A DNA stretch of 64,000 nucleotides from Streptomyces sp. Ncost-T10-10d (lineage in GTDB: Bacteria > Actinomycetota > Actinomycetes > Streptomycetales > Streptomycetaceae): contig NZ_FMDF01000120.1 of the NCBI RefSeq assembly GCF_900091955.1, forward strand, positions 1 to 64,000, written 5' to 3'. The position numbers were made by a program, and so were the translations under genes. Within the stretch, counting starts at the first letter, position 1, and every line of letters starts with the position of its first letter. This document shows, in pieces, positions 9,334-19,209 of the stretch. Under the pieces are notes generated by a model. It did no database searches and was not told the DNA's origin. It saw nothing but the letters and a program-made list of their open reading frames with translations.

Positions 9334-10692
9334 TCAGCCCATGACGGTTCGAGAGGCGGCACGCTCAGCCATGGGCCGTTTGCGGGAGAATGCGCCTAGG
9401 TTGATGACGATGCCGGTGTGTTCACCTGTGTACCGCAGCGGATCGTGGTCGTGGTCGTGGCCGGCCTCGACGCGGTCGACCAGGGCGGCGAGGAACCGGC
9501 CCGCCAGGGGAGCGTTCTTGAACTGGTTGCCGCTCGTTCCCATGGCGACATAGAAGCCGGCCAGATCGGTGCGGTCGTAGATGGGGGACCAGTCGTCGGC
9601 GGCGTCGTAGACACCGGCGATGCCGGTCGGCCGGTTCGGGACGCGGAGGAGCGGGAATCGGCGTGCGGCCCTGGTCACTTGGGCGTCGAACCGGGCGGCC
9701 GTCGGGTGCGGGTTGCACATGTCGGGATCGTCGAGCCACTCCATGGGGTCGCAGGCGGGCAACGTGCTGCCGATGAGGAGGTGTCCGCCGAGGGGGCGCA
9801 GGTAGGTCCCAAGGTCGACATCGGCCACGATCAGGCCGAGCATAGTCGTGGCGCCGCCCGGGCTCGACGAGGTTGTGTCGCCCTGGCAGACCGGTGCGAC
9901 CACCTGGTGGACTTCTTGGCGCAGCGGGCGCACTCCGACGGTGAACTCGGCTCCGACCTCGGCCATCCGGTTGAACGCGTCCGACCAGGGCCCGGCGGCG
10001 TTGATCACCACCGGTGCCGTGATCGCGGTGCCGTCGGCGAGCCGGATGCCCGCCACTCGGTCCTCGCGGCGCAGGACACCGACGACTGTGCGATGGAAGA
10101 GGAAGCGCGCCCCGATGCGGGCCGCCGCGTCCGCGAGATTCTGTGCCGCGAGCTGGGGATCGTCGACGAAGCCCGCATCGGGTGTGAACAGCGCGCCGAG
10201 TTCCCCTTCCGGGCCGGAGAAGAACGCCTCGTCGAGCAGGGGCTTGGGGGGTCCGTAGCGTCCCGCGTCGATGCCGGGGACCCGGCTGCGCAGCGTTGCG
10301 GCATCCCAGCGCTCGTACGGCACGCCGGCACGCTCGAACAGTGCGATGACCTCCGACGTCCTGGAGCCCGGCGCGTCGAAGAGCACCGCTCCGGTCCGCC
10401 GGAACGCCGCCAGGCCAGGGCCGTGCATGGTGCCCAGGTGCTCCGCCCATCGTGCCCAGCAGTGCTGGGATTCCCAGGCGGTGGCGACACCGTCCCAGGT
10501 CGAGTAGTTGAAACGGATGATCGCGCTCGAGGCGCTGGTGGATCCGTGGCCGACGCCGCCGGACTTGTCGACGACCACTACGCGCCGACCGGTGCGCGCC
10601 AGTTCCAGTGCCACTGCGGCACCGATCACACCGGCGCCCACGACGACCGCGTCCGCGCCGGACGGAAGCGTGTCCGGTTCCCTGTCCGTCAT
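9334..10692 (-). CDS. FAD-dependent oxidoreductase of the DAO (D-amino acid/sarcosine oxidase) family
   Basis: A 452-residue protein. Its N-terminus carries the dinucleotide-binding motif VVGAGVIGAAVALELA followed by the acidic residue of VVVVDK. The C-terminal region has GIAGVYDAADDWSPI and a late GNQFKNAP stretch, typical of DAO-fold amine oxidases that oxidise secondary or D-amino acids. ATG at 10692 overlaps the stop of the ABC ATPase gene by 4 bases (ATGA), so the two are translationally coupled. The frame extends upstream to 10908, but only through the ATPase gene. As last gene of a peptide/opine-type ABC operon, it probably oxidises the imported compound. The substrate is unknown. Confidence 0.9.
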   Translation of the reverse strand: MTDREPDTLPSGADAVVVGAGVIGAAVALELARTGRRVVVVDKSGGVGHGSTSASSAIIRFNYSTWDGVATAWESQHCWARWAEHLGTMHGPGLAAFRRTGAVLFDAPGSRTSEVIALFERAGVPYERWDAATLRSRVPGIDAGRYGPPKPLLDEAFFSGPEGELGALFTPDAGFVDDPQLAAQNLADAAARIGARFLFHRTVVGVLRREDRVAGIRLADGTAITAPVVINAAGPWSDAFNRMAEVGAEFTVGVRPLRQEVHQVVAPVCQGDTTSSSPGGATTMLGLIVADVDLGTYLRPLGGHLLIGSTLPACDPMEWLDDPDMCNPHPTAARFDAQVTRAARRFPLLRVPNRPTGIAGVYDAADDWSPIYDRTDLAGFYVAMGTSGNQFKNAPLAGRFLAALVDRVEAGHDHDHDPLRYTGEHTGIVINLGAFSRKRPMAERAASRTVMG

Positions 10693-11747
10693 GACGGCAG
10701 GTCCCCCGGGGTTCGCGGAGCCCGGTCGCCGTTCGCGTCCGGGGGGACGCTGCCGGAGTGGGACGGGCAGTCGCCGACGCGATACGGGAAGTGGCACGCG
10801 GCGCGGTGCGGCTGTCCGGCCGCATCCTGCTGGGGGTCCCGTGCGGCGCAGACGTCCCGTCCGGGACGCCGGTTCGGCCCGACGGGGCAGCGCGGATGAA
10901 AGCGGCATCCGGTCGGTGGCGATGCAGGGTCGGGCACCTCTCCGGGAAGAAGCGGTTCCCCGACCGGGCGTCGTCCGACGTGCAAGCTCGGCACGGCGGA
11001 CAGCAGCGTTCGGGTGTAGGGGTGCCGTGGGCTGCGCAGCAGGTTCTCGGTGGAGGCGGTCTCGACGATCCGACCGAGATACATCACGGCGACGGCGTCC
11101 GACACATGGCGGACGGCGGCGAGATCATGGCTGATGAACAGCATGGCGAAGCCCATGCGTCGTTGCAGATCCCGAAGCATGGTGAGGAGCGCCGCCCGGA
11201 CCGACACATCGAGAGCCGAGGTGACCTCGTCGGCGATGAGAACTGCCGGATCGACGGCGAGCGCGCGGGCGACGGCCACGCGTTGGCGCTGGCCGCCCGA
11301 GAGCTGCCGCGGCACACGGTCGGCGCAGCCGGCGTCGAGACCGACCAGTTCCAGCAGCCCGCTGATGCGCTGTTCGCGGCTGCGGCGGTCCAGCCGGACG
11401 AAGGCCCCGGCTGATTCGGCAATTGACTGACGGACCGTCATGCGCGGGTCCAATGCCGTGTCCGGGTCCTGGAACACCAGTTGGACCTGTTGCCCCAACC
11501 GACGCCGATCGGCCGCCCGGTGCCCACGGTACTCCCGCCCACCGACCGTGATCCGCCCGGCGCACGGGCTGTCCAGCCCGACGACCGCACGTGCCAGGGT
11601 GGACTTTCCCGAACCGGACTCGCCGACCAGGCCGACCGTCGTGCCTTGGGGAACCTCCAGTGACACTCCGTCCACTGCCGTGATCGGTCCGAACGGCCCG
11701 TGGTGGCGAACAGTGACGTCGTACAGCGCCAACCCTGCCACTTCCAT
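10689..11747 (-). CDS. Oligopeptide/dipeptide ABC transporter ATP-binding protein (DppF-like)
   Basis: A 352-residue ATPase of the Opp/Dpp family. It has Walker A GESGSGKST, signature LSGGQRQRV, Walker B VLIADEVTSALD and the C-terminal oligopeptide-transporter extension with four-cysteine-like spacing (CRFHPRCP onwards). It energises import through the permeases encoded just upstream. ATG 11747 sits 5 bases after GGAG and overlaps the preceding stop by one base (TGATG). A GTG three bases earlier is possible but too close to the ribosome site. The stop overlaps the start of the oxidoreductase gene. It is part of a five-gene minus-strand operon. Confidence 0.95.
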   Translation of the reverse strand: MEVAGLALYDVTVRHHGPFGPITAVDGVSLEVPQGTTVGLVGESGSGKSTLARAVVGLDSPCAGRITVGGREYRGHRAADRRRLGQQVQLVFQDPDTALDPRMTVRQSIAESAGAFVRLDRRSREQRISGLLELVGLDAGCADRVPRQLSGGQRQRVAVARALAVDPAVLIADEVTSALDVSVRAALLTMLRDLQRRMGFAMLFISHDLAAVRHVSDAVAVMYLGRIVETASTENLLRSPRHPYTRTLLSAVPSLHVGRRPVGEPLLPGEVPDPASPPTGCRFHPRCPVGPNRRPGRDVCAARDPQQDAAGQPHRAACHFPYRVGDCPSHSGSVPPDANGDRAPRTPGDLPS

Positions 11748-13690
11748 CACTTCTCCACCTCTTCGGTCTCACGTTGTCCGCAGAGCAGCGCCGGGGGCAT
11801 CGGTTGCCAGCAGGCGACCTCGTGCTCCGGGGCGAGCAGGGACAACACGGGGCTCTCCACGGCGCACCGGTCCAGTCGATGCGGGCAGCGGTCATAAAAT
11901 GGGCAGCCCGGGACCGCACCGCACGGATCGGGCGGCCCTCCCTCGATGGTGCGCAGGGGGCGGTCGCGGTCCGCGGCCATGTCCGGGACCGAGGCGACGA
12001 GCATCCGCGTGTACGGATGCCGCGCGCCGGCCGCCAGCTCATGGGCAGGAAGGTTCTCCACGATCGTCCCCCCGTACATGACCAGAACCCGGTCGCAGGC
12101 GTCGGCCACCAGGGCGACGTCGTGGCTGATGAAGAGGATCGCGGTGGCGTCGTCGTGACGGATACGGCGGAGCAGGTCCATGATCTGCCGCTGCACGGTG
12201 ACGTCCAGGGCTGTGGTCGGCTCGTCCGCGATGATGAGGTCGGGCCGCATCATCGAAGCGGCAGCGATCGCCACTCGCTGGCGCTGACCGCCGGAGAGCT
12301 GAAAGGGGCGGGACCGCAGCAACCCATGCCCGCCGGGCAGCGCGACCCGCTGAAGCTGCGCCAGGGCCTGCTCGACGGCCTGGGCACGAGGGGTGCCATG
12401 GTGCGCACGCACGGCCTCCGTCATCTGTGTTCCGATGCGCAGCGACGGGTTGAAGGCCGAGGCCGGGTTCTGGAAGATCATCGCCATTCCCGTCGCCAGC
12501 TGCCTGCGTCGCTCTTTGCGTGTCGAAGATTTGGCGTCCGCGCCGAGGAAACGGTGGGTACCCCAGGTCGCGCAGGCGCCGTCCGGCAGCAGGTCGGCGA
12601 TGGCAAGCGCCGTCAGTGACTTGCCGGAGCCGGACTCGCCGACCAGGCCGACCATCTCACCGCGCCGCAGAGCGAGGGTGACACCGCGGACGGGCCGGAC
12701 CACCCGGTCCGCCGAGGGAAGGGCGATCCGCAGATCCTCCACCTCCAGCACGTGGTCCACGGATGCCGGTCGGTCGGCGCGTGCCGGGTGTACCGCGGGT
12801 TCTTCCAGCTGCCGTGTGCGGGCGCGTCGCGCGGCGGCTCCGGCCAGCACCTCGCCGAGCAGTTGGAAGGCCACACTGGCGTAGACGATGGCGACGCCGG
12901 GTGCCACGGCGGGCAGAGGTTCGGTGTAGATGCGGTCCAGCCCCTGGCTCAGCAGGAGCCCCCAGTCGTACGAAGGGGACTGCACCCCCAGTCCGAGGAA
13001 GCTCAGTCCCGACAGGGCCACGAGTGCCGAGCCCGCGGCGATTGTGGTGTTGAGCATCAGCGGTTCGGCGATGTGGGGCAGGACATGGCGCAGGAGGAGC
13101 CGGTGGCGACGCAGGCCCAGCACACGTGCCGCCGCCATGAAGTCGGTTCCTGCCACTCCGGCAGCAAGGGTCTGTGTGATCCGCGCGAAGCCTGGTGCAC
13201 TGGCGACGGCGAGTGCGAACACTGCCCCACCCGCCCCCGCGCCGAAGAGGGCCGCGAAGAACATCGCGACGAGAAGCGCGGGAAATGCCAGTAGGAGGTT
13301 GATCAGGGCTCCCAGCAGGCGGCGGGCGCGCCCGCCCACGACGGCGGTGAGTGCGCCCAGCGTGATCCCGGCCACCGCCCCGAGGAGCGTGGCCGCGACT
13401 GCCAGCAGCAGGGAGAGCCAAGTCGCCGAAAGCAGCCGGGCGAGAAGGTCGCGCCCGAGATGGTCCGTGCCGAGCAGATGACTTGCGGTGGGCCCCCGCA
13501 GCACCGCCGACGGGTCCGGACGGTCGGCGGCCTGCCCCCACAGCACCGCCCCCGCGATGGCCAGTACGGCGAGCGATCCGAGCATCGCCAGGGTGATCAC
13601 GCCCATGGGCGAGGCCCAGAGCGACCGGGACGCGCGAGACCTGTCGGCGGCGGCACCCGGCGTGGAAGGGGAAGAGGGAAACAGCACCAT
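11747..13690 (-). CDS. Fused dipeptide ABC permease and ATPase (DppC-DppD)
   Basis: A single 647-residue frame. Residues 1 to about 295 are a DppC-type permease: several membrane segments, the GTDHLGRD motif typical of DppC, and the EAA-loop-like AARVLGLRRHRLLLRHVLP. After a linker rich in A, R and E, residues about 315-647 form a complete DppD-type ATPase (GESGSGKS, LSGGQRQRV, IADEPTTALD, C-terminal Opp extension). In most bacteria these are separate genes, but fusions occur in actinobacteria. It starts 4 bases after the dppB-like stop. The pairing of both ATPases with two permeases and a lipoprotein gives a complete importer. Confidence 0.95.
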   Translation of the reverse strand: MVLFPSSPSTPGAAADRSRASRSLWASPMGVITLAMLGSLAVLAIAGAVLWGQAADRPDPSAVLRGPTASHLLGTDHLGRDLLARLLSATWLSLLLAVAATLLGAVAGITLGALTAVVGGRARRLLGALINLLLAFPALLVAMFFAALFGAGAGGAVFALAVASAPGFARITQTLAAGVAGTDFMAAARVLGLRRHRLLLRHVLPHIAEPLMLNTTIAAGSALVALSGLSFLGLGVQSPSYDWGLLLSQGLDRIYTEPLPAVAPGVAIVYASVAFQLLGEVLAGAAARRARTRQLEEPAVHPARADRPASVDHVLEVEDLRIALPSADRVVRPVRGVTLALRRGEMVGLVGESGSGKSLTALAIADLLPDGACATWGTHRFLGADAKSSTRKERRRQLATGMAMIFQNPASAFNPSLRIGTQMTEAVRAHHGTPRAQAVEQALAQLQRVALPGGHGLLRSRPFQLSGGQRQRVAIAAASMMRPDLIIADEPTTALDVTVQRQIMDLLRRIRHDDATAILFISHDVALVADACDRVLVMYGGTIVENLPAHELAAGARHPYTRMLVASVPDMAADRDRPLRTIEGGPPDPCGAVPGCPFYDRCPHRLDRCAVESPVLSLLAPEHEVACWQPMPPALLCGQRETEEVEK

Positions 13691-13694
13691 CGGA

Positions 13695-14682
13695 TCACGT
13701 CTTCCGGATGACCGATCGGGGGTCGAGCAGCGCGAGGGCCAGATCGACCAGGAAGTTCACCACGAGAACGGCCGAGCCCAGCACGAGAACCGACGCCTCG
13801 ACGACCGCGTAGTCCTGCGCGGCCACGGACTGTGCCATCGCCGAACCGATGCCCGGCCAGGCGAACACCTTCTCGACCAATACGGTCCCCGCGATCAGGG
13901 CCGGCAGGAGATTCCCGGCGAGCGTCAGCGACGCGGTCAGCGTGTTCGGCGCCACGTGGCGCAGATAGAGCGGGACGGCGGGCAGCCGTTTCGCGCGGGC
14001 GGCACGCAGATAGTCAGTCGCGAGAACCTTGAGCGTCTCCACCCGTACGATCCGCAGTAGAACCGCGGTCGGAGCGAGCGCCAGCGCGAGCACGGGCAGC
14101 ACATAGGACTGAGGACCGAGGTCACCGGCTACCGGGAAGATGCGCAGGGCGACCGCCAGTCCCGCGGTGAGACCCGCCGCGAGCACGAAGTCCGGCATGC
14201 CCGCCATGGCGGAGGTGGTGGCGGTGAACGCCAGCTCCGCCCGGGGCCGCCGCCCTCCGCGTGTCCACACCGCGGCGAGCAGCCCCCCGGGGAGGGCGAC
14301 GACGAGTACGCAGGCGAACGCCAGGACAGCCAGCAGCAAGGTGGCCGGCAGACGTGCCCTGACCAGGTCGGCCACCGGCTCGCCGGTCACCAGAGAGACC
14401 CCGAGGTCCCCCGTGGGCCAGATGACGCAGATACTGTCGGTATTGTGCCAACACGCCATGATCCAGGCCGAGTTCGTGTCGTCTTGCCGCTACGAGGTCC
14501 GGCGGGGCATCCACCCCCAGCGCGGCCCGGACGGGGTCACCGGGTACCAGCCGGATCATCGCGAAGGAAGCGGTGACGACCACGAAGAGGGAGACCGTCA
14601 GCCGCACTGCACGCCGGCAGCAGAACACCACCCACGGGTGGCACCGGGCCAGGGTGCCGAGCCGCGTGGACACGGTCGTCAT
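13695..14682 (-). pseudogene. Dipeptide ABC permease (DppB-like), interrupted by a one-base frameshift
   Basis: The N-terminal 90 residues (SLFVVVTASFAMIRLVPGDP, HELGLDHGVLAQYRQYL) are in one frame from ATG 14682. The rest (GDLGVSLVTGEPVADL to the EAA-like loop and C-terminus) is in another. The shift falls at a run of five C on the plus strand, 14408-14412; four would restore one 328-residue DppB of normal length. It is therefore either a recent inactivating insertion or a homopolymer sequencing error. All other genes of the operon are intact, which favours error or a very recent event. It sits between the binding protein gene and the DppC-DppD fusion. Confidence 0.85.
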
Positions 14683-14733
14683 GGGAGACCTCCTCGACTG
14701 GTGGTGCGCGGTTGTGTGCGGCGTCCGCCGCCG

Positions 14734-16341
14734 CTATCTGTGCAGGCGGATGCTGGTCGGTACGATCTGGCCGCCGGGCGCGACGGCGAAGGTCGTCCGG
14801 TAGCCGTATACCGTGCTCGTGCCGTCGGCGATGGGGAGCGCATCCGCTGAGCGGAACAGCGCCGCGGCGGCCCTGTTCCAGTCCGCACAGCTGGCCGTGC
14901 CCGGTGCGCGCAGGGCGAGGGCGACGAAGCGGTCGTAGGCGCGGTTGGCGACGTACGCGAAGTTGAGCCCCCCGGACGGCGGCGAGCCGGAGAAGTACGG
15001 GACGAGCTGCGCGGGCAGCGGCGGACCCGGCGAGCTGCCGACCACGACGTCGAAGTCGCCGCTTTGGTACATGGCCTGTACCACCGCGTTGCTGCTCTCG
15101 CTGACGAGGTCGACGTCCGCGCCCAGCGCCTGCCAGGTGGCGGCCATCAGTTCGGCGACCGACGGAAGGGTGGAGCCGAAGTCGGCGCTGCTGAGCAGCC
15201 GCAGCCGCAGCGGCCTGCTGTGCTTCACCAGCCTGCCCTGTGCGTTCTTCGTCCAGCCCGCGGCGCCCAAAGCCCCCACGGCACCGTGTGAGGGCAGGTT
15301 CCCGGCGGCCACGTCGGCGTGGCAGACGGAGTCCGCGGCGGTCAGATGGCTGGCGGGCGTTCCGTCGCCGCCGATCGCCACATTGGCGAGGCCCTTGCGG
15401 TCCAGGGCACCCACCAGTGCCTGACGCAGCACAGGATCGCTCAAGGGGCGGCCGGTCCGTTCGTTGAAGAAGGTCAGCCCCACCACGGTCGGCACCTGGG
15501 CGGTGGCCAGGCCGTGGCCGGTCAGCCGCGCGCGGTCCGGGCCGGTCACCATCGCGATGTTCACGCCCCCCGTGAGCAGCAGATTCGCCACCGTGGACTC
15601 CTGCGGCACCACCGACACCACGATCCGCTCAGGCTGGCCCGCAGCTGCGTTGGTCGCTCCCCGCGGCCCCCACGCATACCCCTTGCGCCGTGTGAAGAGG
15701 TACGGACCGCCCGAGGTGTAACCGCTCAGCACGTACGGCCCGGTGCCCTCCGTGTGCCTGTCCAGCGCGCCGGGATCCGCCAGCCCGGCGGGGCAGACGA
15801 CGGGCACCAGACCGATCGTCCGCACGATGAAGCTGTACGGTGACGCCATCCGCACCGACACCGTCCGTGCCGCGTCATCGGCCGACACCGTGAACGGCAC
15901 ACCGGGCAGTGCCGCCCGGGCGCCGACGAGCCGGTTGCGGGGATCGCTCGCATATCTCAGTGACCGGGCCACCCCGGAGGCCGTGAGGATCGCGCCGTCG
16001 GAGCAGGTCACTCCCCTGCGCAGGGTGAAACTCGCCGAAGTGGCTCCGGCCCGCCACTTCTCGGCCAGGCCCGACGCCACACGCCCGTCCGGCGCCATAT
16101 TGACCAACGAGTCGTAGGCATAAGGAGCCAGGGCAGAGCCGAACTGCGAGTACGGATGGAAACTCGGGGTCTCGGAGGCGGTGGCGATCGTGACGGTGCC
16201 CCCCACGACGACAGGGGTGTGTGTCGATGACACGTCGCCGCCGCCGCAACCGGCCATCACGGCTGACGCGACAGCGGCGGACGCCACCGCGGCCGACCGA
16301 GCCCTGGGAAACGACACGGTTCGGCGGTACATGGTGCTCAT
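14734..16341 (-). CDS. Extracellular peptide-binding lipoprotein, family 5 (SBP_bac_5)
   Basis: A 535-residue lipoprotein. A basic N-terminus (RRTVSFPRAR) and hydrophobic stretch end in the lipobox VMAG-C, so it is anchored outside the membrane. The mature part has the family-5 pattern: ASETPSFHPY, the L-W-R/LRRGVTCSDG region, and GTGPYVLSGY. Such proteins capture peptides, opines or nickel for Dpp/Opp importers. It is the first gene of the operon; 51 bases separate it from the dppB-like gene. It diverges from the DUF885 gene at 16489, so their promoters lie in the roughly 150 bases between. Confidence 0.94.
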   Translation of the reverse strand: MSTMYRRTVSFPRARSAAVASAAVASAVMAGCGGGDVSSTHTPVVVGGTVTIATASETPSFHPYSQFGSALAPYAYDSLVNMAPDGRVASGLAEKWRAGATSASFTLRRGVTCSDGAILTASGVARSLRYASDPRNRLVGARAALPGVPFTVSADDAARTVSVRMASPYSFIVRTIGLVPVVCPAGLADPGALDRHTEGTGPYVLSGYTSGGPYLFTRRKGYAWGPRGATNAAAGQPERIVVSVVPQESTVANLLLTGGVNIAMVTGPDRARLTGHGLATAQVPTVVGLTFFNERTGRPLSDPVLRQALVGALDRKGLANVAIGGDGTPASHLTAADSVCHADVAAGNLPSHGAVGALGAAGWTKNAQGRLVKHSRPLRLRLLSSADFGSTLPSVAELMAATWQALGADVDLVSESSNAVVQAMYQSGDFDVVVGSSPGPPLPAQLVPYFSGSPPSGGLNFAYVANRAYDRFVALALRAPGTASCADWNRAAAALFRSADALPIADGTSTVYGYRTTFAVAPGGQIVPTSIRLHR

Positions 16342-16488
16342 CGTGCCACCGAGATCGACGGCGTCGGGCCGCCTCCCCCGGGCCGGACACGAACGGGCCG
16401 GATGATTTCCCCCGTTCGAGTGAGGTCGCCCGACTCGCGGTTCATCTCCATTCCTGACGTGGCGTCATTCGGCGCGCACACTGGCAGC

Positions 16489-18246
16489 ATGGCGAACCAT
16501 CCATCCCACTGCCCGGACGGCTCGGCGGCGCAGGTCGACCGACTCGCGACCTCGTACTGGGACTTCCTGCTCGTACGTGAGCCGTCGTTGCGGACACGCC
16601 GTGGGCTGCCGGTCGAGTCACTGCCGGGAGTGTCTGCCGTGGAGGCCGACGAGCGCGCCGGGTTCGCGGCAGGGGTGCTGAACCGGCTGGGCACACCGCA
16701 GCCCGCGGAGCTGTCCGGTCCCGCCGCCGACACCGCGGGCTTCCTTCAAGCGCTGGCCGAACAGGAAGTGGAGGCGGGACGTTTCCACTGGCTCACCCCC
16801 ACCGCCACGCCGTACCAGCTCTTCCGCCTCCAGCAGTACGGTGACACGGTCTTCCGCCCGTTCCGCTTCGACAACCGGGCCGACGCGGACCGGTACGTGT
16901 CCCTCGTACGGGATCTGGCCCGCTGCGTCGCGACGATCGGTGACAAGGTCGCCGGGCAGGCGGCACGGGGCTTCCGTATCCCCGTCCCGGCGCTGGCCGG
17001 GGTCCACACCACCCTCACCCGTCTGCGGGCGTCGGCGACACGGTACGTCCGAGCGGGCGCCGAGCGGCTCACTCGACTCGACGCGGCGAGCCGGGGCCAC
17101 CTGTGCGACGCGGTGGCGGGGCTCGTGGCTGCCGAGCTGGAGCCGGCGTTCGACCGCCTTCTCGCCCTCGTGGGCGACCCGGACCACCTCAGGCGGGCAC
17201 CGCAGGCCGTCGGATGGGCCCACTACCCGGAAGGCGAAGCGGCGTACCGGGCCTTCGTCAGGACGTACACATCCAGCGGCACAGCACCCGAACGCCTCCA
17301 CGAACTCGGCCGGGAGCACTGCCGCGAACTCAGCGAGCGGATGCGGGAGATGCGAGACAGGCTCGGCTTCGCGGGGACGGAAGCGGAGTTCCATGAACGG
17401 CTCGCGACCGAGCGCCGCCTGTACGCCGTCACCCCGGAGGAGGTCGAGGCTCGCTACCGCGGACACCTCGACCGCCTCACGCCGCTGCTGCCGCGCTGGT
17501 TCACGGTCCTGCCTCGTGCCCCCTATGGCGTGGCCCGCCTCGACCAGGCGCTGGAGGCGTCGATGACGTTCGGCTACTACGAACCGCCCACCGCCACGCA
17601 ACCGATGGGACGCTACCGTTACAACGCCTCGGACCTGGCGCATCGGTCACTTCTCGGCGCAGCCGCGCTGATCTACCATGAGCTGGCGCCCGGACATCAT
17701 TTCCACCTCGCCCGTCAGGCTGAGAACACCACGCTGCCCGACCTGCGACGCGAACTGGTGCCCTTCAGTGGGTTTGAGGAGGGCTGGGCGGAGTACGCGG
17801 CAGGGCTCGCCTGGGAGATGGGGCTGTATGACGACCCGTGGGACGCGTACGGACGCCTGGCCCATGAACGGTTCACCGCGCAGCGCCTCGTCGTCGACAC
17901 CGGCCTCAACCTCGGGAAGATGACGCTGGAGCAGGCGCGCACCTTCATGCGCGCCCACGCGGCAGCCGAGTCCGAGGGACAGATCACGACCGAGTTGCTG
18001 CGCTACGCGACCGATCTGCCGGGACAGGCGCTGACATACCGGGCGGGTCATGCGGAATTCACGGCATTGCGAGCAGCGTGCGAACGCGGCGCCGGTGCCG
18101 CGTTCGACGTGCGTGCCTTTCACGAGGCTGTGCTGGCCGGCGGCACACTGCCGTTTCCGGCCCTGCGTCGACGGGTGGCGAGAGAACTGCACGGGGCGTC
18201 CGGCCGTCAGCAGAGGTACCAGTGGTCACCCGGGGAAGGCGAGTGA
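16489..18246 (+). CDS. DUF885 family protein, predicted metal-dependent peptidase
   Basis: A 585-residue protein with the DUF885 hallmark YHELAPGHHFHL near nt 17680 (HExxPGH type) and downstream EEGWAEYAAGLAWEMG. These are the putative metal-binding and catalytic segments of this largely uncharacterised family. There is no signal peptide, so it should be cytoplasmic. The frame is open from 16402, but ATG 16489 gives a sensible N-terminus and leaves room for divergent promoters. Lying next to a peptide importer, it may hydrolyse the imported peptide. That link is inference. Confidence 0.88.
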   Translation: MANHPSHCPDGSAAQVDRLATSYWDFLLVREPSLRTRRGLPVESLPGVSAVEADERAGFAAGVLNRLGTPQPAELSGPAADTAGFLQALAEQEVEAGRFHWLTPTATPYQLFRLQQYGDTVFRPFRFDNRADADRYVSLVRDLARCVATIGDKVAGQAARGFRIPVPALAGVHTTLTRLRASATRYVRAGAERLTRLDAASRGHLCDAVAGLVAAELEPAFDRLLALVGDPDHLRRAPQAVGWAHYPEGEAAYRAFVRTYTSSGTAPERLHELGREHCRELSERMREMRDRLGFAGTEAEFHERLATERRLYAVTPEEVEARYRGHLDRLTPLLPRWFTVLPRAPYGVARLDQALEASMTFGYYEPPTATQPMGRYRYNASDLAHRSLLGAAALIYHELAPGHHFHLARQAENTTLPDLRRELVPFSGFEEGWAEYAAGLAWEMGLYDDPWDAYGRLAHERFTAQRLVVDTGLNLGKMTLEQARTFMRAHAAAESEGQITTELLRYATDLPGQALTYRAGHAEFTALRAACERGAGAAFDVRAFHEAVLAGGTLPFPALRRRVARELHGASGRQQRYQWSPGEGE

Positions 18247-18500
18247 CGTCGAGTTCCGGCCGTCGAATGGCCTGGACAGGCCGTAACGGTAAGGCCGTTC
18301 TACTCGAATGAGTGAAGGCCATGGCGGAAATCGTAAATGCCTTCTCGACCTCGGATACTCTCCGCGATGAGGAGTGCGGGTTCGGCGGTGCGGGAACCCA
18401 TGCATGTCGTCGAATCTTCCTGTTCGCCTCCCGTTGTTCTTTCAATCATTCACTGCCTCTCAATCATCACTTCCTCGCCAGAAGAGAAGGATGTCGCGCC

Positions 18501-18884
18501 ATGCCGCCTGTAGTACCTCCATTCCTGATCGGCCTGATCGCCGCATCCCTGGTCAAAAGGCTGGGTAAACCCCTCATGCGAGGGGTCGTCAAATCGTCGG
18601 TGGGCCTGGGAATCGAAATCAAGAAGGCCGTCCACGATGCCAGCGAGGGAATCCAGGATCTCGCGGCCGAGGCGACCGCCGAAATGCTTGCCGCCCAGAT
18701 GACGCACGGAGCCCAGCACGGCACCGACACCGGCGCCCCGGAGGGCGGCACCGCGGGCCGGACCGGAGCGGGCACCGGGTCGGCGCCCGCAGCCGCAACG
18801 GCCCACGCGGCGCAGGCCGGCAGTGAGAGCAAGGCCGCCGACAAGGCCCGCGGCGCCGGTTCGGCCGCTGCCAAGGTGCGCTGA
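18501..18884 (+). CDS. DUF5132-like small protein, copy 1
   Basis: A 127-residue protein. Residues 1-45 (MPPVVPPFLIGLIAA, then KPLMRGVVKSSVGL) contain a short hydrophobic segment and an amphipathic helix, as in DUF5132 proteins. The tail after residue 75 is low-complexity, rich in A, G, T and K. ATG 18501 follows GAAGAGAAGG by about 10 bases. The longer open frame upstream (from 18312) lacks sensible composition. A paralogue at 21570 is almost identical over the first 45 residues. A membrane-associated structural role is possible; the function is unknown. Confidence 0.8.
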   Translation: MPPVVPPFLIGLIAASLVKRLGKPLMRGVVKSSVGLGIEIKKAVHDASEGIQDLAAEATAEMLAAQMTHGAQHGTDTGAPEGGTAGRTGAGTGSAPAAATAHAAQAGSESKAADKARGAGSAAAKVR

Positions 18885-19020
18885 GTCCGCTGACCGGATC
18901 TCCACGTGATCCCCGACGCGCCCGATGTCACGGCCCGACGAGACACGAGTGTTTTCCCGCGTGCCGTCGGCTGCGGAAGGCATGGCTGGAGACGGCGGCA
19001 CCCTGATGAAGACAGGTCAG

Positions 19021-19209
19021 ATGTCTGCGACCGGAACACCGCTGTATTCCGCCGAACTCATCCAGGAAGGCAGCGCCTACAAACTCGTCGTGACCGATCG
19101 CCTGCGCCACACTGTGCAGACCGTATACGTGTCCAGGAGGGTGGTGGAGCAGCTTCCCACTTTCCTCTCCAAGTTCAACTCCGCACAGTTGGGCGGTCTC
19201 CGGCAGTGA
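19021..19209 (+). CDS. Small conserved protein, YKLVV family copy 2
   Basis: A 62-residue protein if started at ATG 19021, exactly the length of the paralogue at 8638, with LYSAELIQEG, AYKLVVTD and EQLPTFLSKF in register. Upstream in-frame ATGs at 19006 and 18982 are alternatives. The ribosome site is weak (ACAGG), so the start was chosen by comparison with the paralogue. Its stop overlaps the start of the type II thioesterase by one base (TGATG), so the two products are made together. I do not know the family. Two copies, one ending an NRPS operon and one fused to thioesterase translation, point to a role in the peptide pathway. Confidence 0.75.
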   Translation: MSATGTPLYSAELIQEGSAYKLVVTDRLRHTVQTVYVSRRVVEQLPTFLSKFNSAQLGGLRQ

